NCBI GenBank assembly: GCA_040002845.1
Contig: JBDUDR010000002.1
Coordinates: forward strand, 1-59,725
Origin: JBDUDR01 sp040002845
GTDB lineage: Bacteria; Actinomycetota; Actinomycetes; Propionibacteriales; Nocardioidaceae
DNA length: 59,725 nt
Direction: 5' to 3'
Shown here piece by piece: positions 40,509 through 48,647 of this stretch. The translations under genes were made by a program, and so were the position numbers. The notes below the pieces were generated by a model. The model was not told where the DNA came from. It searched no databases and worked only from the letters and a program-made list of their open reading frames with translations. Position 1 is the first letter of the stretch. Each line of letters opens with the position of its first letter.

Positions 40509-41510
40509 GTGCACGTTCAGAGCTGGGTCTGGTTCCTCACAGTGGGTGTGCTCGTCGCCGTGCTGGCGTTCGACGTGTTCGTCATCGGGCGACGGCCCCA
40601 CGAGCCGTCGATGCGCGAGTGCGCGTACGCCATCGTGCTGTTCTGCGCCTTGGCAGGCATGTTCGGGTTGGGCGTCTGGTATTTCAGCGGTGGCCAGTAC
40701 GCCGGACAGTTCCTGGCGGGCTGGCTGACTGAGTACAGCTTGTCGATCGACAACCTGTTCGTGTTCATCATCATCATGAGTCGGTTCGCAGTTCCTCGGG
40801 CGTACCAGCAGACGGCGCTGCTCATCGGCATCATCCTGGCCCTGGTGTTCCGTGGCGTCTTCATCGCGCTGGGAACCGCGGTCATCCACTACTTCTCGTG
40901 GGTCTTCTACATCTTCGGGATCTTCTTGGTCTACACGGCCTGGGCGTTGGTCCGGCACCGTGACAGCGACGAGTCCGACTTCCGGGAGAACGGCGTGCTG
41001 CGCATGGTCAGGCGCCGGCTGCCCGCCACCTCGCAGTATCACGGAGTCCGACTCACAGTGACGAAGAACGGCAGGCGGCTCATCACGCCGATGTTGATCG
41101 TGATGGTCGCTCTCGGATCCACGGACCTTCTGTTCGCCCTCGACTCGATCCCGGCGATCTTCGGTCTCACGTCGGAGCCGTACCTGGTGTTCACCGCCAA
41201 CGTGTTCGCCCTGATGGGCCTTCGACAGCTCTACTTCCTGCTGGGTGGCCTGCTGAACAGGCTGGTCTACCTGTCGCTGGGGCTCTCGTTCATCTTGGCC
41301 TTCATCGGCGTCAAGCTGGTGCTCGAAGCGTTGTACGAGAACTCCCTGCCGTTCATCAACGGCGGCCAGGGCGTACCCGTTCCGACCGTCCCCATCTGGT
41401 TGTCCCTCGGTGTGATCGTGGCCACGCTGCTGATCACCACTCTTGGCAGTCTGGCCAAGGCCCGCCGAGATCCGGACTCCGTCAAGAGCATCCCCACGCG
41501 TGAGGGCTGA
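40509..41510 (+). CDS. TerC-family membrane protein, probable Mn2+ exporter or related transporter
   Basis: 333 aa from the GTG at 40509, chosen because GGAGGAG lies six bases upstream; a longer frame from 40437 would run through the riboswitch. About nine hydrophobic segments are seen. The conserved acidic motifs are LTEYSLSIDNLFVFIIIMSR and VMVALGSTDLLFALDSIPAI, with Asp residues inside membrane helices as in TerC/Alx proteins. Members export Mn2+ or load metal onto secreted enzymes. The Mn2+-type riboswitch leader supports a Mn2+ role. Confidence 0.9.
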   Translation: MHVQSWVWFLTVGVLVAVLAFDVFVIGRRPHEPSMRECAYAIVLFCALAGMFGLGVWYFSGGQYAGQFLAGWLTEYSLSIDNLFVFIIIMSRFAVPRAYQQTALLIGIILALVFRGVFIALGTAVIHYFSWVFYIFGIFLVYTAWALVRHRDSDESDFRENGVLRMVRRRLPATSQYHGVRLTVTKNGRRLITPMLIVMVALGSTDLLFALDSIPAIFGLTSEPYLVFTANVFALMGLRQLYFLLGGLLNRLVYLSLGLSFILAFIGVKLVLEALYENSLPFINGGQGVPVPTVPIWLSLGVIVATLLITTLGSLAKARRDPDSVKSIPTREG

Positions 41511-41528
41511 ACGCCGTCGCCGACCCGT

Positions 41529-42269
41529 CTAGGGACGCTGGCGAGTCACGCAGTACGGCAACCCGGTCGCCGGGTCGGACATGATGCGCCAGCTGCCGAC
41601 CCGTGCCACCTGGGTTGACCCGAGCCGTTCGAGACGCGCGACCTCGGCGTCCACGTCGTCGGTCCCGAGGTCGACATGGGCACGGGTGGTGGATGCGTCG
41701 TCGGTGGCGTCCAGCCGCTGAAGCAGCAGCTGCACCGGGCACCCCTTGGGCGGACGGAGAAAGTCGAACTCGGCCCGCCGCGAGGCTCCACGCCGCCACC
41801 CCGTGACGCCCGTCCAGAAGGCCTGCTCGGTGCCATAGCGATCGTGCGGAATGTCGATGCACAGCTGCGCGAGCCGGCTGCGTTGGCCGCCGGGCCAAAC
41901 CTCGGCCACCGGGGCAACCAGCGGCTCATGTTCCTTGGTGATGCAGAAAGGCAAGCCGGTCGGCGAGCACATCACCTGCCACCAACTGTGTCGATCGCCC
42001 ACGGTGCCCCCGAGCCCTTCGATGCGTTCGCGTTCGGCGTCGACACTCGTGTCGGGTTCTACCACGAGGTCGAGATGCACGCGGGGCGGACCGCCGATCG
42101 TCTGCACATGTGCGTAGGCCGCGCCGGACGGTGGCTCGAGCGTGACGAACTCCGGATGATGATCCCACCGTCGTCCGGTCGGCCAGCCTGTGACGCCGGA
42201 CCAGAAGCGCTCGGTGTCCCGCGCCCGCTCGGCCGGTACGTCGATGAACACGTGCACCCAACGAATCAT
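41529..42269 (-). CDS. Two-domain VOC family protein
   Basis: 246 aa made of two similar VOC halves (about residues 1-118 and 130-246). Each has a strand start (WVHVFIDVPAERARDTERFW; LAQLCIDIPHDRYGTEQAFW), then GVTGW and a closing strand with GLP(F/Y)C(I/V)T. The duplicated F-W-S/T-G-V-T-G-W pattern shows an internal duplication. Its ATG at 42269 overlaps the stop of the NlpC/P60 gene (ATGA), so it is the last gene of a coupled operon. The substrate is unknown. Confidence 0.82.
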   Translation of the reverse strand: MIRWVHVFIDVPAERARDTERFWSGVTGWPTGRRWDHHPEFVTLEPPSGAAYAHVQTIGGPPRVHLDLVVEPDTSVDAERERIEGLGGTVGDRHSWWQVMCSPTGLPFCITKEHEPLVAPVAEVWPGGQRSRLAQLCIDIPHDRYGTEQAFWTGVTGWRRGASRRAEFDFLRPPKGCPVQLLLQRLDATDDASTTRAHVDLGTDDVDAEVARLERLGSTQVARVGSWRIMSDPATGLPYCVTRQRP

Positions 42270-43228
42270 CGTGTCTTCACCAAATGGGCTGCACCACCAC
42301 TGCCGAACCGGCCCACCCCGGTCAGACCACGCAGCCGATCCGGGTCGAGCGTTTCCTCCTCGACCAGCTCGCCGGTCTGCGGGGCGTGCAGCATCTGGTC
42401 GTCCCCTGAGAACAGGCCAACGTGCGACACCTCGCCGGCCGCGCCGAAGAAGTACAGGTCACCCGGTCTCGCCCGGTCGGGAGCAACGTCGGTGGCTGCT
42501 GCCTGTTGGTCGTGCGCGTCGCGTGGGACGACCCAGCCGTGCCCGCGAAATGCCAGATGGACCAGCCCGGAGCAGTCGACCCCCCAACCGCTCGTGCCGC
42601 CCCAGAGGTAGCCGGTGCCCAGCATCCTCCGAGCGGAGGCGAGAGCGGCCTCACCCGTGACTGCCGGCACCGTCCCGGCAGGACGAACCCGCACGTCCGC
42701 CGCCTCCAGCACTCCTCGCCGACCCCCCGGGAGCGCGACGTGCACCTCGGTGTCCGTGACCGCGAGAACGGGCAGGGTGGTCGCCCACGAGATGGCGACG
42801 GTGGCGCCTGCCTCGCGTCCGGTTGCCGAGGACGCCTCGACGCCGATCCGCAGCAGAGTGGTACGCGCGGTGACGACCGCCTGTCCGTGGCCATCCGGTG
42901 GGTCAGCACGAGCCGCGAGATGTGACCGGGGCAGCCAACCCGGATAGCCGGCGAACTCCGAGTCTGCCGGCAGCCCGGCAGAGGAAGGCTGCCAGGGCGC
43001 CTTCACCCGCACCCACCCGGCCGACTCCTCGGTCACCTCGACCGGCTCGCCCATCAGCAGCTGAGAAAGCGTCCGCCCGTGCAGCCCCCGTCGGTCCTCG
43101 GTGCTCATGGCCTTGCACCACGTGTAGATGTCAGGAGTCGCGGAGATGGCTGGACCGTCGACCTCACGCGGGGCGTTCGGGGCGCTCCACAGCGTGCTGA
43201 TGGGCACGGCGACCGAGAGGTGGGTCAT
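42266..43228 (-). CDS. C40-family (NlpC/P60) peptidase with SH3-like region
   Basis: 320 aa. The N-terminal ~190 residues look like bacterial SH3-type strands (GEPVEVTEESAGWVRVKAPW; GYPGWLPRSHL). The catalytic domain (from about 200) has YLWGGTSGWGVDCSGLVHLA with the Cys nucleophile, EVSHVGLFSGDDQMLHAPQ with the His, and RPGDLYFFG. Such enzymes cut gamma-D-glutamyl-diamino acid bonds in peptidoglycan or its fragments. No signal peptide is obvious, so it may act on recycled muropeptides in the cytoplasm. Confidence 0.85.
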   Translation of the reverse strand: MTHLSVAVPISTLWSAPNAPREVDGPAISATPDIYTWCKAMSTEDRRGLHGRTLSQLLMGEPVEVTEESAGWVRVKAPWQPSSAGLPADSEFAGYPGWLPRSHLAARADPPDGHGQAVVTARTTLLRIGVEASSATGREAGATVAISWATTLPVLAVTDTEVHVALPGGRRGVLEAADVRVRPAGTVPAVTGEAALASARRMLGTGYLWGGTSGWGVDCSGLVHLAFRGHGWVVPRDAHDQQAAATDVAPDRARPGDLYFFGAAGEVSHVGLFSGDDQMLHAPQTGELVEEETLDPDRLRGLTGVGRFGSGGAAHLVKTR

Positions 43229-43282
43229 GCCTCGACCCTACGCACCACAGACGACGTCAACGCGTGAGTCGATCGACTGAGG

Positions 43283-43936
43283 TCACCAGCCGCGGGCGTG
43301 CCACTCGGCCAGATGCGGACGCTCCGCGCCCAGTGTCGTGTCGTTCCCGTGGCCGGGATAGACCCAGGTCTCGTCGGGCAGCCGACCGAAGACCTTCGCC
43401 TTGACGTCGCCGATGAGTGACGCGAAATCGGTGGAGGACCCCGTCTTGCCCACTCCACCGGGGAACAGGCAGTCGCCGGTGAACAGGTGGGGCGTGCCCT
43501 CCGGGTCGTCGTACAACAGCGCGATGGATCCGGGTGTATGACCCACAAGATGGATCACCTGCAGCTCTGAGCGACCGACCGGGATCCGGTCACCGTCCGC
43601 GACAGGTTCATCGGTGGGCACGGGAATGCCGGTGGCATCGTCGGCACCGGCCGAGGTGATGGCGCCGGTGGCCTCGACGACGGCGGCCAGAGCTTGCCAG
43701 TGGTCTCCGTGCCTGTGTGTGGTGATCACCCGGGCCAGGCCGCTCGGGCCGACCAAGCCCAGCAGGGTCTTCGCGTCGTTGGCCGCGTCGATCAGCACCT
43801 GCTCATCTGTGTGCCGGCATCGCAGGAGGTAGGCGTTGTTGTCCATCGGACCCACCGACGCCTTCGTGATGACGACATCCGGGAGCTCGCGGACGTCAGG
43901 CCGGCCTCCGACATGGACCTTGCCGCTGTAGTTCAT
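43283..43936 (-). CDS. MBL-fold metallo-hydrolase (glyoxalase II-like)
   Basis: 217 aa from the ATG at 43936, which overlaps the TGA of the upstream gene (ATGA) and is preferred over a GTG six bases earlier. The metal site is ITTHRHGDHWQAL, with further ligands in LVGHTPGSIALL, LFTGDCLFPGG and VYPGHGNDTTLG. The layout resembles glyoxalase II/thioester hydrolases. Coupling to a mycothiol-dependent enzyme family gene suggests it hydrolyses a mycothiol conjugate or thioester; this is inference. Confidence 0.87.
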   Translation of the reverse strand: MNYSGKVHVGGRPDVRELPDVVITKASVGPMDNNAYLLRCRHTDEQVLIDAANDAKTLLGLVGPSGLARVITTHRHGDHWQALAAVVEATGAITSAGADDATGIPVPTDEPVADGDRIPVGRSELQVIHLVGHTPGSIALLYDDPEGTPHLFTGDCLFPGGVGKTGSSTDFASLIGDVKAKVFGRLPDETWVYPGHGNDTTLGAERPHLAEWHARGW

Positions 43937-44667
43937 CGCCACCGTCCCAGCTGGGGAAGCGGTCCGGTTGGATCGACCTGCAGATCGGAACCGTCGCTGC
44001 GCCCGATGAGCCAGGCCAGCAAGGCCTCGGATCGTCCCGAGATGGTCGGTCCTGAGTCCCCGACGTCGTACTCGCGGTCGAGATCGGTTGCTCTGAGCAC
44101 GAATGACTGGCCATCGTCGCGCGGCTGGTCAGATGCCGTTACGTGCAGCATGCGGGACACAAAGTCAGCCGGCCAGTCAGAGGGTGTGTACCCGAGGTTG
44201 AGGTCGACGTGATGCACCTCGACCTCAACCTGGCGCAGCTTCGGAACCACATCCGCAGTGCCGGGGGTGTCGTGCTGGCCCCAAGCGATGGGGGCGGACC
44301 AGCTCTCGAGAGGCAGTTCACGGGCGGCCGCCATGAGTCGCAGGTGCGAGCGGCCGAGTTCGTCGCGCAGGGCTGCGGCCGGGCGGGTGGAGCCGGCCTC
44401 GATGTCGGCACTACGTTGGGCTCGTGACGCGTACATCGGCGTCTCGACCCCGGTGCGAGCCCAGGTCAGCAGGTTGACCAGGCCGTCTGCATTCCTGGCT
44501 AGATGGGTGACGACATGGCCGCGGGTCCACCCCGGGAGCCCAGTGGGTGCGTGTGCGTTCTCGTCGTCGAGCGCTTCCAGGGTTTGCATCAGAGCGGCGG
44601 TGGCAGCTTCGATCGTCTCGAGCCAGCTCGTCGGATCGTCGGGAGCCGCAGCCTCGTCGTTGGTCAT
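43933..44667 (-). CDS. Maleylpyruvate isomerase-family mycothiol-dependent enzyme (DinB-like)
   Basis: 244 aa. The N-terminal four-helix domain contains GWTRGHVVTHLARNADGLVN, with His residues placed as in the metal site of mycothiol-dependent maleylpyruvate isomerase, and a second site in VEVEVHHVDLNLGYTPSDWP. The C-terminal part (LLAWLIGRSDGSDLQVD) is the MDMPI_C-type extension. Members transfer mycothiol or isomerise substrates using it as cofactor. It is the first gene of the coupled operon with the MBL hydrolase and is divergent from uvrA. Confidence 0.85.
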   Translation of the reverse strand: MTNDEAAAPDDPTSWLETIEAATAALMQTLEALDDENAHAPTGLPGWTRGHVVTHLARNADGLVNLLTWARTGVETPMYASRAQRSADIEAGSTRPAAALRDELGRSHLRLMAAARELPLESWSAPIAWGQHDTPGTADVVPKLRQVEVEVHHVDLNLGYTPSDWPADFVSRMLHVTASDQPRDDGQSFVLRATDLDREYDVGDSGPTISGRSEALLAWLIGRSDGSDLQVDPTGPLPQLGRWR

Positions 44668-44815
44668 GAGCCGAACCTATCGCGGGCCTGCCGGGGCGTT
44701 CGACCAGCACGGGCCGGAAGGGTTTGTCGGTTGCCGCGGTTAGCATGTCCGCACCGGGCGTACGTGCCCACATTCAAGTCCGACCCGCCGACGCACCAGA
44801 TCGGGAAGAGCACCA

Positions 44816-47791
44816 GTGGCAGATCAGCTGATCATCCGCGGCGCCCGCGAACACAACCTCAAGGACGTGTCGCTGGACCTCCCGCGTGACTCGATGATCG
44901 TGTTCACGGGACTGTCGGGATCGGGCAAGTCCAGCCTTGCTTTTGACACCATTTTCGCGGAGGGGCAGCGTCGGTACGTCGAATCCCTGTCCGCTTATGC
45001 GCGCCAGTTCCTCGGCCAGATGGACAAACCCGACGTCGACTTCATCGAGGGACTGTCGCCCGCGGTCTCGATCGACCAGAAGTCCACCTCCCGCAATCCA
45101 CGCTCGACGGTAGGCACGATCACCGAGGTCTACGACTACCTCCGGCTGCTCTACGCCCGCGCGGGGCGGCCGCACTGCCCCGAATGCGGTCGGCCTATCG
45201 CCCGCCAGACCCCGCAGCAGATCGTCGACCGGGTGCTCGAGCTCGATGACGGAAGCCGATTCCAGGTGCTGGCGCCGGTCATCCGCGGCCGCAAGGGCGA
45301 ATACACCGACCTGTTCCGTCAGCTCCAGACGCAGGGTTACTCCAGAGTTCGCGTCGACGGTGACGTTCATCCGGTCACCGAGGCACCTAAGCTGGACAAG
45401 CAGAAGAAGCACACGATCGAGGTGGTTGTCGACCGGCTGACCGTCAAAGCGTCCGCCAAGCGCCGGCTCACCGACTCGATCGAGACCGCCCTTGGCCTGT
45501 CGGGCGGCCTGGTCTCTCTCGACTTCGTCGATCTCCCACCGGGTGACGAGCATCGCCAGCGGACCTTCTCCGAGCATCTGGCGTGCCTCTACGACAACCT
45601 GTCCTTCGAGGAGCTCGAGCCGCGCTCGTTCTCGTTCAACTCACCCTACGGTGCGTGCACGCAGTGCCACGGGCTCGGGACCAAGATGGAGGTCGACCCG
45701 GAGCTGGTGGTGCCGGACCCCGCCAAGTCCTTGGTGGAGGGTGCGATCTCGCCATGGTCGTCGGCCCACATCTCCGAATACTTCTCCCGCCTCGTCGACG
45801 CCCTCGCCGACGAGCTCGACTTCTCGGTGGAAGCGCCGTTCGCGGAGCTGCCCGCTCGTGCCCAGCGGGCTCTGCTGCAAGGCCACCCGACCAAGGTGCA
45901 CGTCCGCTACCAGAACCGCTACGGCCGGGAGCGCAGCTACTACAGCGCGTTCGAGGGGGCCATCCCCTACATCAAACGTCGACATGCCGAGGCGGAGAGC
46001 GACACCAGCCGCGAGCGACTCGAGGGGTTCATGCGGGAGGTGCCGTGCGACTCCTGCGGAGGGGCCAGGCTCAAACCGATCTCGCTCGCAGTGACGCTGG
46101 GTGGGAAGAACATCGCAGAGGTCTGCGCGCTCCCGGTCGGTGACGCGGCGGCGTTCCTCCGTGAGATGGATCTGAGCCCCCGCGAACGCCAGATCGGTGA
46201 GCGGGTGCTCAAGGAGATCGCCGAGCGGCTGCGGTTCCTGCTCGACGTGGGGCTCGACTACCTGACTCTGAACCGTCCAAGTGGCTCGTTGTCCGGTGGA
46301 GAAGCGCAGCGCATCCGGTTGGCAACCCAGATTGGCGCGGGACTGGTCGGTGTGCTGTACGTCCTGGACGAGCCGTCCATCGGACTCCACCAGCGCGACA
46401 ACCACCGGCTCATCGACACCCTGGTCCGGCTGCGTGACCTCGGCAACACCTTGATCGTGGTCGAGCATGACGAGGACACCATCCGCACGGCCGACTGGGT
46501 GGTCGACATCGGCCCCGGAGCGGGTGAGCATGGCGGCCAGATCGTGGTCTCCGGCAGTGTGGACGAGCTGCTCAACCATCACGACTCGCTCACGGGGGCC
46601 TACCTGTCGGGCCGCCGCGAGATTCCGGTCCCAGTCACCCGTCGGCCGCTGACCCCCGGTCGCGAGCTCACCGTCTCCGGCGCGCGCGAGCACAACCTCC
46701 GCGACCTCGACGTCACGTTCCCGCTTGGTGTCCTCATCGCGATCACCGGCGTCAGCGGCTCTGGCAAGTCGACCTTGGTCAACGACATCCTCTACAAGGC
46801 CCTGGCCAAACAGATCTACGGCGCTCGCGACATCCCCGGGCGACATCGCACCGTCACCGGTCTCGAGCACGTCGACAAGGTGATCCACGTCGACCAGTCA
46901 GCGATCGGGAGGACTCCCCGATCCAACCCGGCCACGTACACCGGTGTCTTCGACCATGTGCGCCGGCTGTTCGCCGAGACACCCGAGGCCAAGATGCGGG
47001 GCTACCTGCCCGGGCGTTTCTCGTTCAACGTCAAAGGCGGTCGGTGCGACGCCTGCTCAGGCGACGGCACCATCAAGATCGAGATGAACTTCCTGCCCGA
47101 CGTCTACGTGCCCTGCGAGGTCTGCCACGGTGCCCGCTACAACCGTGAGACGCTCGAGGTCCACTTCAAGGGCAAGACGGTCTCCGACGTGCTGGACATG
47201 CCTATCGAAGAGGCGGTCGAGTTCTTCGCGGCGATTCCGGCCATCGCGCGGCATTTGCGCACGCTGGTGGACGTCGGACTCGGCTATGTGCGTCTTGGCC
47301 AACCGGCACCCACGCTGTCCGGAGGTGAGGCGCAGCGGGTCAAACTGGCCGCCGAGCTGCAGAAGCGCTCGACCGGACGCACCGTCTATGTGCTCGACGA
47401 GCCGACGACCGGGCTGCATTTCGAGGACATCAACAAGCTGCTCGGCGTGCTTGGGCGACTGGTTGACCAAGGGAACACCGTGATCGTCATCGAGCACAAC
47501 CTCGACGTGATCAAGACCGCCGACTGGTTGATCGACCTGGGCCCGGAAGGCGGTGTGCGGGGAGGTCTGCTGGTGGGCGAGGGCACGCCAGAGGACCTGA
47601 TCGCCAACCCCGACAGCTACACCGGCGCCTTCCTCAAGCCGGTCCTGGTGTCGGGTCGGCACGCCGCAGTTGCGCTCACGGGCGGCTCCAGGCGCCCGAG
47701 GGCAAAGCGCGCACCGTCTCAGAGGGCGGGTGCTCGGTCACCCGAAAAGGCAGCAGCCAGGAGATCAGCCGCCGGCCGGGCTCCCGGCTAG
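44816..47791 (+). CDS. uvrA: Excinuclease ABC subunit A
   Basis: 991 aa from GTG at 44816, with GGAAGAG upstream. It has two ABC ATPase halves: Walker A FTGLSGSGKSSLAFDTIFAE and ITGVSGSGKSTLVNDILYKA, signature LSGGEAQRIRLATQIG and LSGGEAQRVKLAAELQ. Zinc-finger cysteines lie in CPECGRPI, CDSCGG, CDACSGDG and CEVCHG. UvrA finds helix-distorting lesions and loads UvrB. The C-terminal ~50 residues are a basic, low-complexity tail. A TAGCAT -10 hexamer lies in the 148-bp gap to the divergent operon; only half a LexA site (GTTCGA) is present. Confidence 0.98.
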   Translation: MADQLIIRGAREHNLKDVSLDLPRDSMIVFTGLSGSGKSSLAFDTIFAEGQRRYVESLSAYARQFLGQMDKPDVDFIEGLSPAVSIDQKSTSRNPRSTVGTITEVYDYLRLLYARAGRPHCPECGRPIARQTPQQIVDRVLELDDGSRFQVLAPVIRGRKGEYTDLFRQLQTQGYSRVRVDGDVHPVTEAPKLDKQKKHTIEVVVDRLTVKASAKRRLTDSIETALGLSGGLVSLDFVDLPPGDEHRQRTFSEHLACLYDNLSFEELEPRSFSFNSPYGACTQCHGLGTKMEVDPELVVPDPAKSLVEGAISPWSSAHISEYFSRLVDALADELDFSVEAPFAELPARAQRALLQGHPTKVHVRYQNRYGRERSYYSAFEGAIPYIKRRHAEAESDTSRERLEGFMREVPCDSCGGARLKPISLAVTLGGKNIAEVCALPVGDAAAFLREMDLSPRERQIGERVLKEIAERLRFLLDVGLDYLTLNRPSGSLSGGEAQRIRLATQIGAGLVGVLYVLDEPSIGLHQRDNHRLIDTLVRLRDLGNTLIVVEHDEDTIRTADWVVDIGPGAGEHGGQIVVSGSVDELLNHHDSLTGAYLSGRREIPVPVTRRPLTPGRELTVSGAREHNLRDLDVTFPLGVLIAITGVSGSGKSTLVNDILYKALAKQIYGARDIPGRHRTVTGLEHVDKVIHVDQSAIGRTPRSNPATYTGVFDHVRRLFAETPEAKMRGYLPGRFSFNVKGGRCDACSGDGTIKIEMNFLPDVYVPCEVCHGARYNRETLEVHFKGKTVSDVLDMPIEEAVEFFAAIPAIARHLRTLVDVGLGYVRLGQPAPTLSGGEAQRVKLAAELQKRSTGRTVYVLDEPTTGLHFEDINKLLGVLGRLVDQGNTVIVIEHNLDVIKTADWLIDLGPEGGVRGGLLVGEGTPEDLIANPDSYTGAFLKPVLVSGRHAAVALTGGSRRPRAKRAPSQRAGARSPEKAAARRSAAGRAPG

Positions 47792-47924
47792 TCATCACCC
47801 TTGTCGGGCCGGACGGGTCTGCAGGTGCTCGGCGATTCTGCTCAGATTCTCAGCATTGGCCATGAACCAGTGGTGGTGCGACAGCGTTATCCCAGGTACG
47901 ACAGCCGATCCCCCGAGGAGTGCC

Positions 47925-48419
47925 ATGCCAGACCAGCCAACCGTGCCCGACCGGACAGAGGACGCCACGTCGCGGCGTACCGTCCTGCGGGGGGTTGTCG
48001 CAGCCGGTGCCATCGGCGTCGCAACCCCACTGATCGCTGCGTGCGGTGGGGGCAACAGCTCTTCGTCCGACAGCGGCGGTACGACAGCAGCAGGCTCCGA
48101 CCCAGGGGGTTCGAGCGCAGGAGGGGTCGGCTCGAAGCTGGTCGCCACGTCAGATGTCCCAGTCGGCAGCGGCACGATCTTGACCGGACCGAAGATCGTC
48201 GTGACCCAGCCGACAGCGGGCGACTACAAGGCCTTTACGGCAGTGTGCACGCACCTGGGCTGCACAGTGGGCTCGATCTCTGATGGCTTCATCATCTGCC
48301 CCTGCCATCAGAGTCACTACGCCATCGCGACCGGCGTTCCCACCCCCGACAGCCCCGCGAAGGCACCGCTGGCGCCCATCGACATCAAGGTCAAGGGAAG
48401 CGAGATCGACCTCGCCTGA
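47925..48419 (+). CDS. Rieske [2Fe-2S] protein, Tat-exported lipoprotein
   Basis: 164 aa from ATG at 47925, with GAGGAG upstream. A twin-arginine motif (SRRTVLRGVVAAGAIG) precedes a lipobox (LIAACG), so the protein is folded in the cytoplasm, exported by Tat and lipid-anchored. A Gly/Ser-rich linker (about 40 residues) leads to the Rieske domain, where CTHLGC and CPCHQSHY supply two Cys and two His ligands. It has no oxygenase or bc1 transmembrane part. It lies between uvrA and uvrC; the electron partner is unknown. Confidence 0.9.
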   Translation: MPDQPTVPDRTEDATSRRTVLRGVVAAGAIGVATPLIAACGGGNSSSSDSGGTTAAGSDPGGSSAGGVGSKLVATSDVPVGSGTILTGPKIVVTQPTAGDYKAFTAVCTHLGCTVGSISDGFIICPCHQSHYAIATGVPTPDSPAKAPLAPIDIKVKGSEIDLA

Positions 48420-48634
48420 CCTGGCGTCCAGCGGTTGCGAGCCCCCAGGCAGTGGGCCACCGCCAGCAGCGCGGCGATCCGGCTCGGGTCGACGAGCAGA
48501 ATGTCGACAAAGCGACCTCGGCAACGGGGCCTCGTCCAACGGGTGGATGGTGGTGCGCGTCCCGACCGGCCGGCGCCCGCCGAGCAGCCGCCCGGCACCT
48601 GCCTGGTCGCACCTGACACGTCCACGCCACTGCA

Positions 48635-48640
48635 TAGGGT
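48635..48640 (+). promoter_or_regulatory. -10 hexamer TAGGGT before uvrC
   Basis: TAGGGT ends seven bases before the GTG at 48648, giving a probable leaderless uvrC-rapZ-yvcK transcript. Confidence 0.5.
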
Positions 48641-48647
48641 GGTAGCC

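Noticed and set aside
44668..44815. LexA box upstream of uvrA
   Set aside because: Only a half-site GTTCGA at 44698-44703 is present, without the matching TCGAAC arm.
48317..48625. Minus-strand frame between the Rieske gene and uvrC containing a plausible-looking stretch (DPSRIAALLAVAHCLGAR)
   Set aside because: It overlaps the Rieske gene, has no ribosome site or recognised family, and high-GC DNA gives many such frames. It might be a decayed gene end but this cannot be supported.
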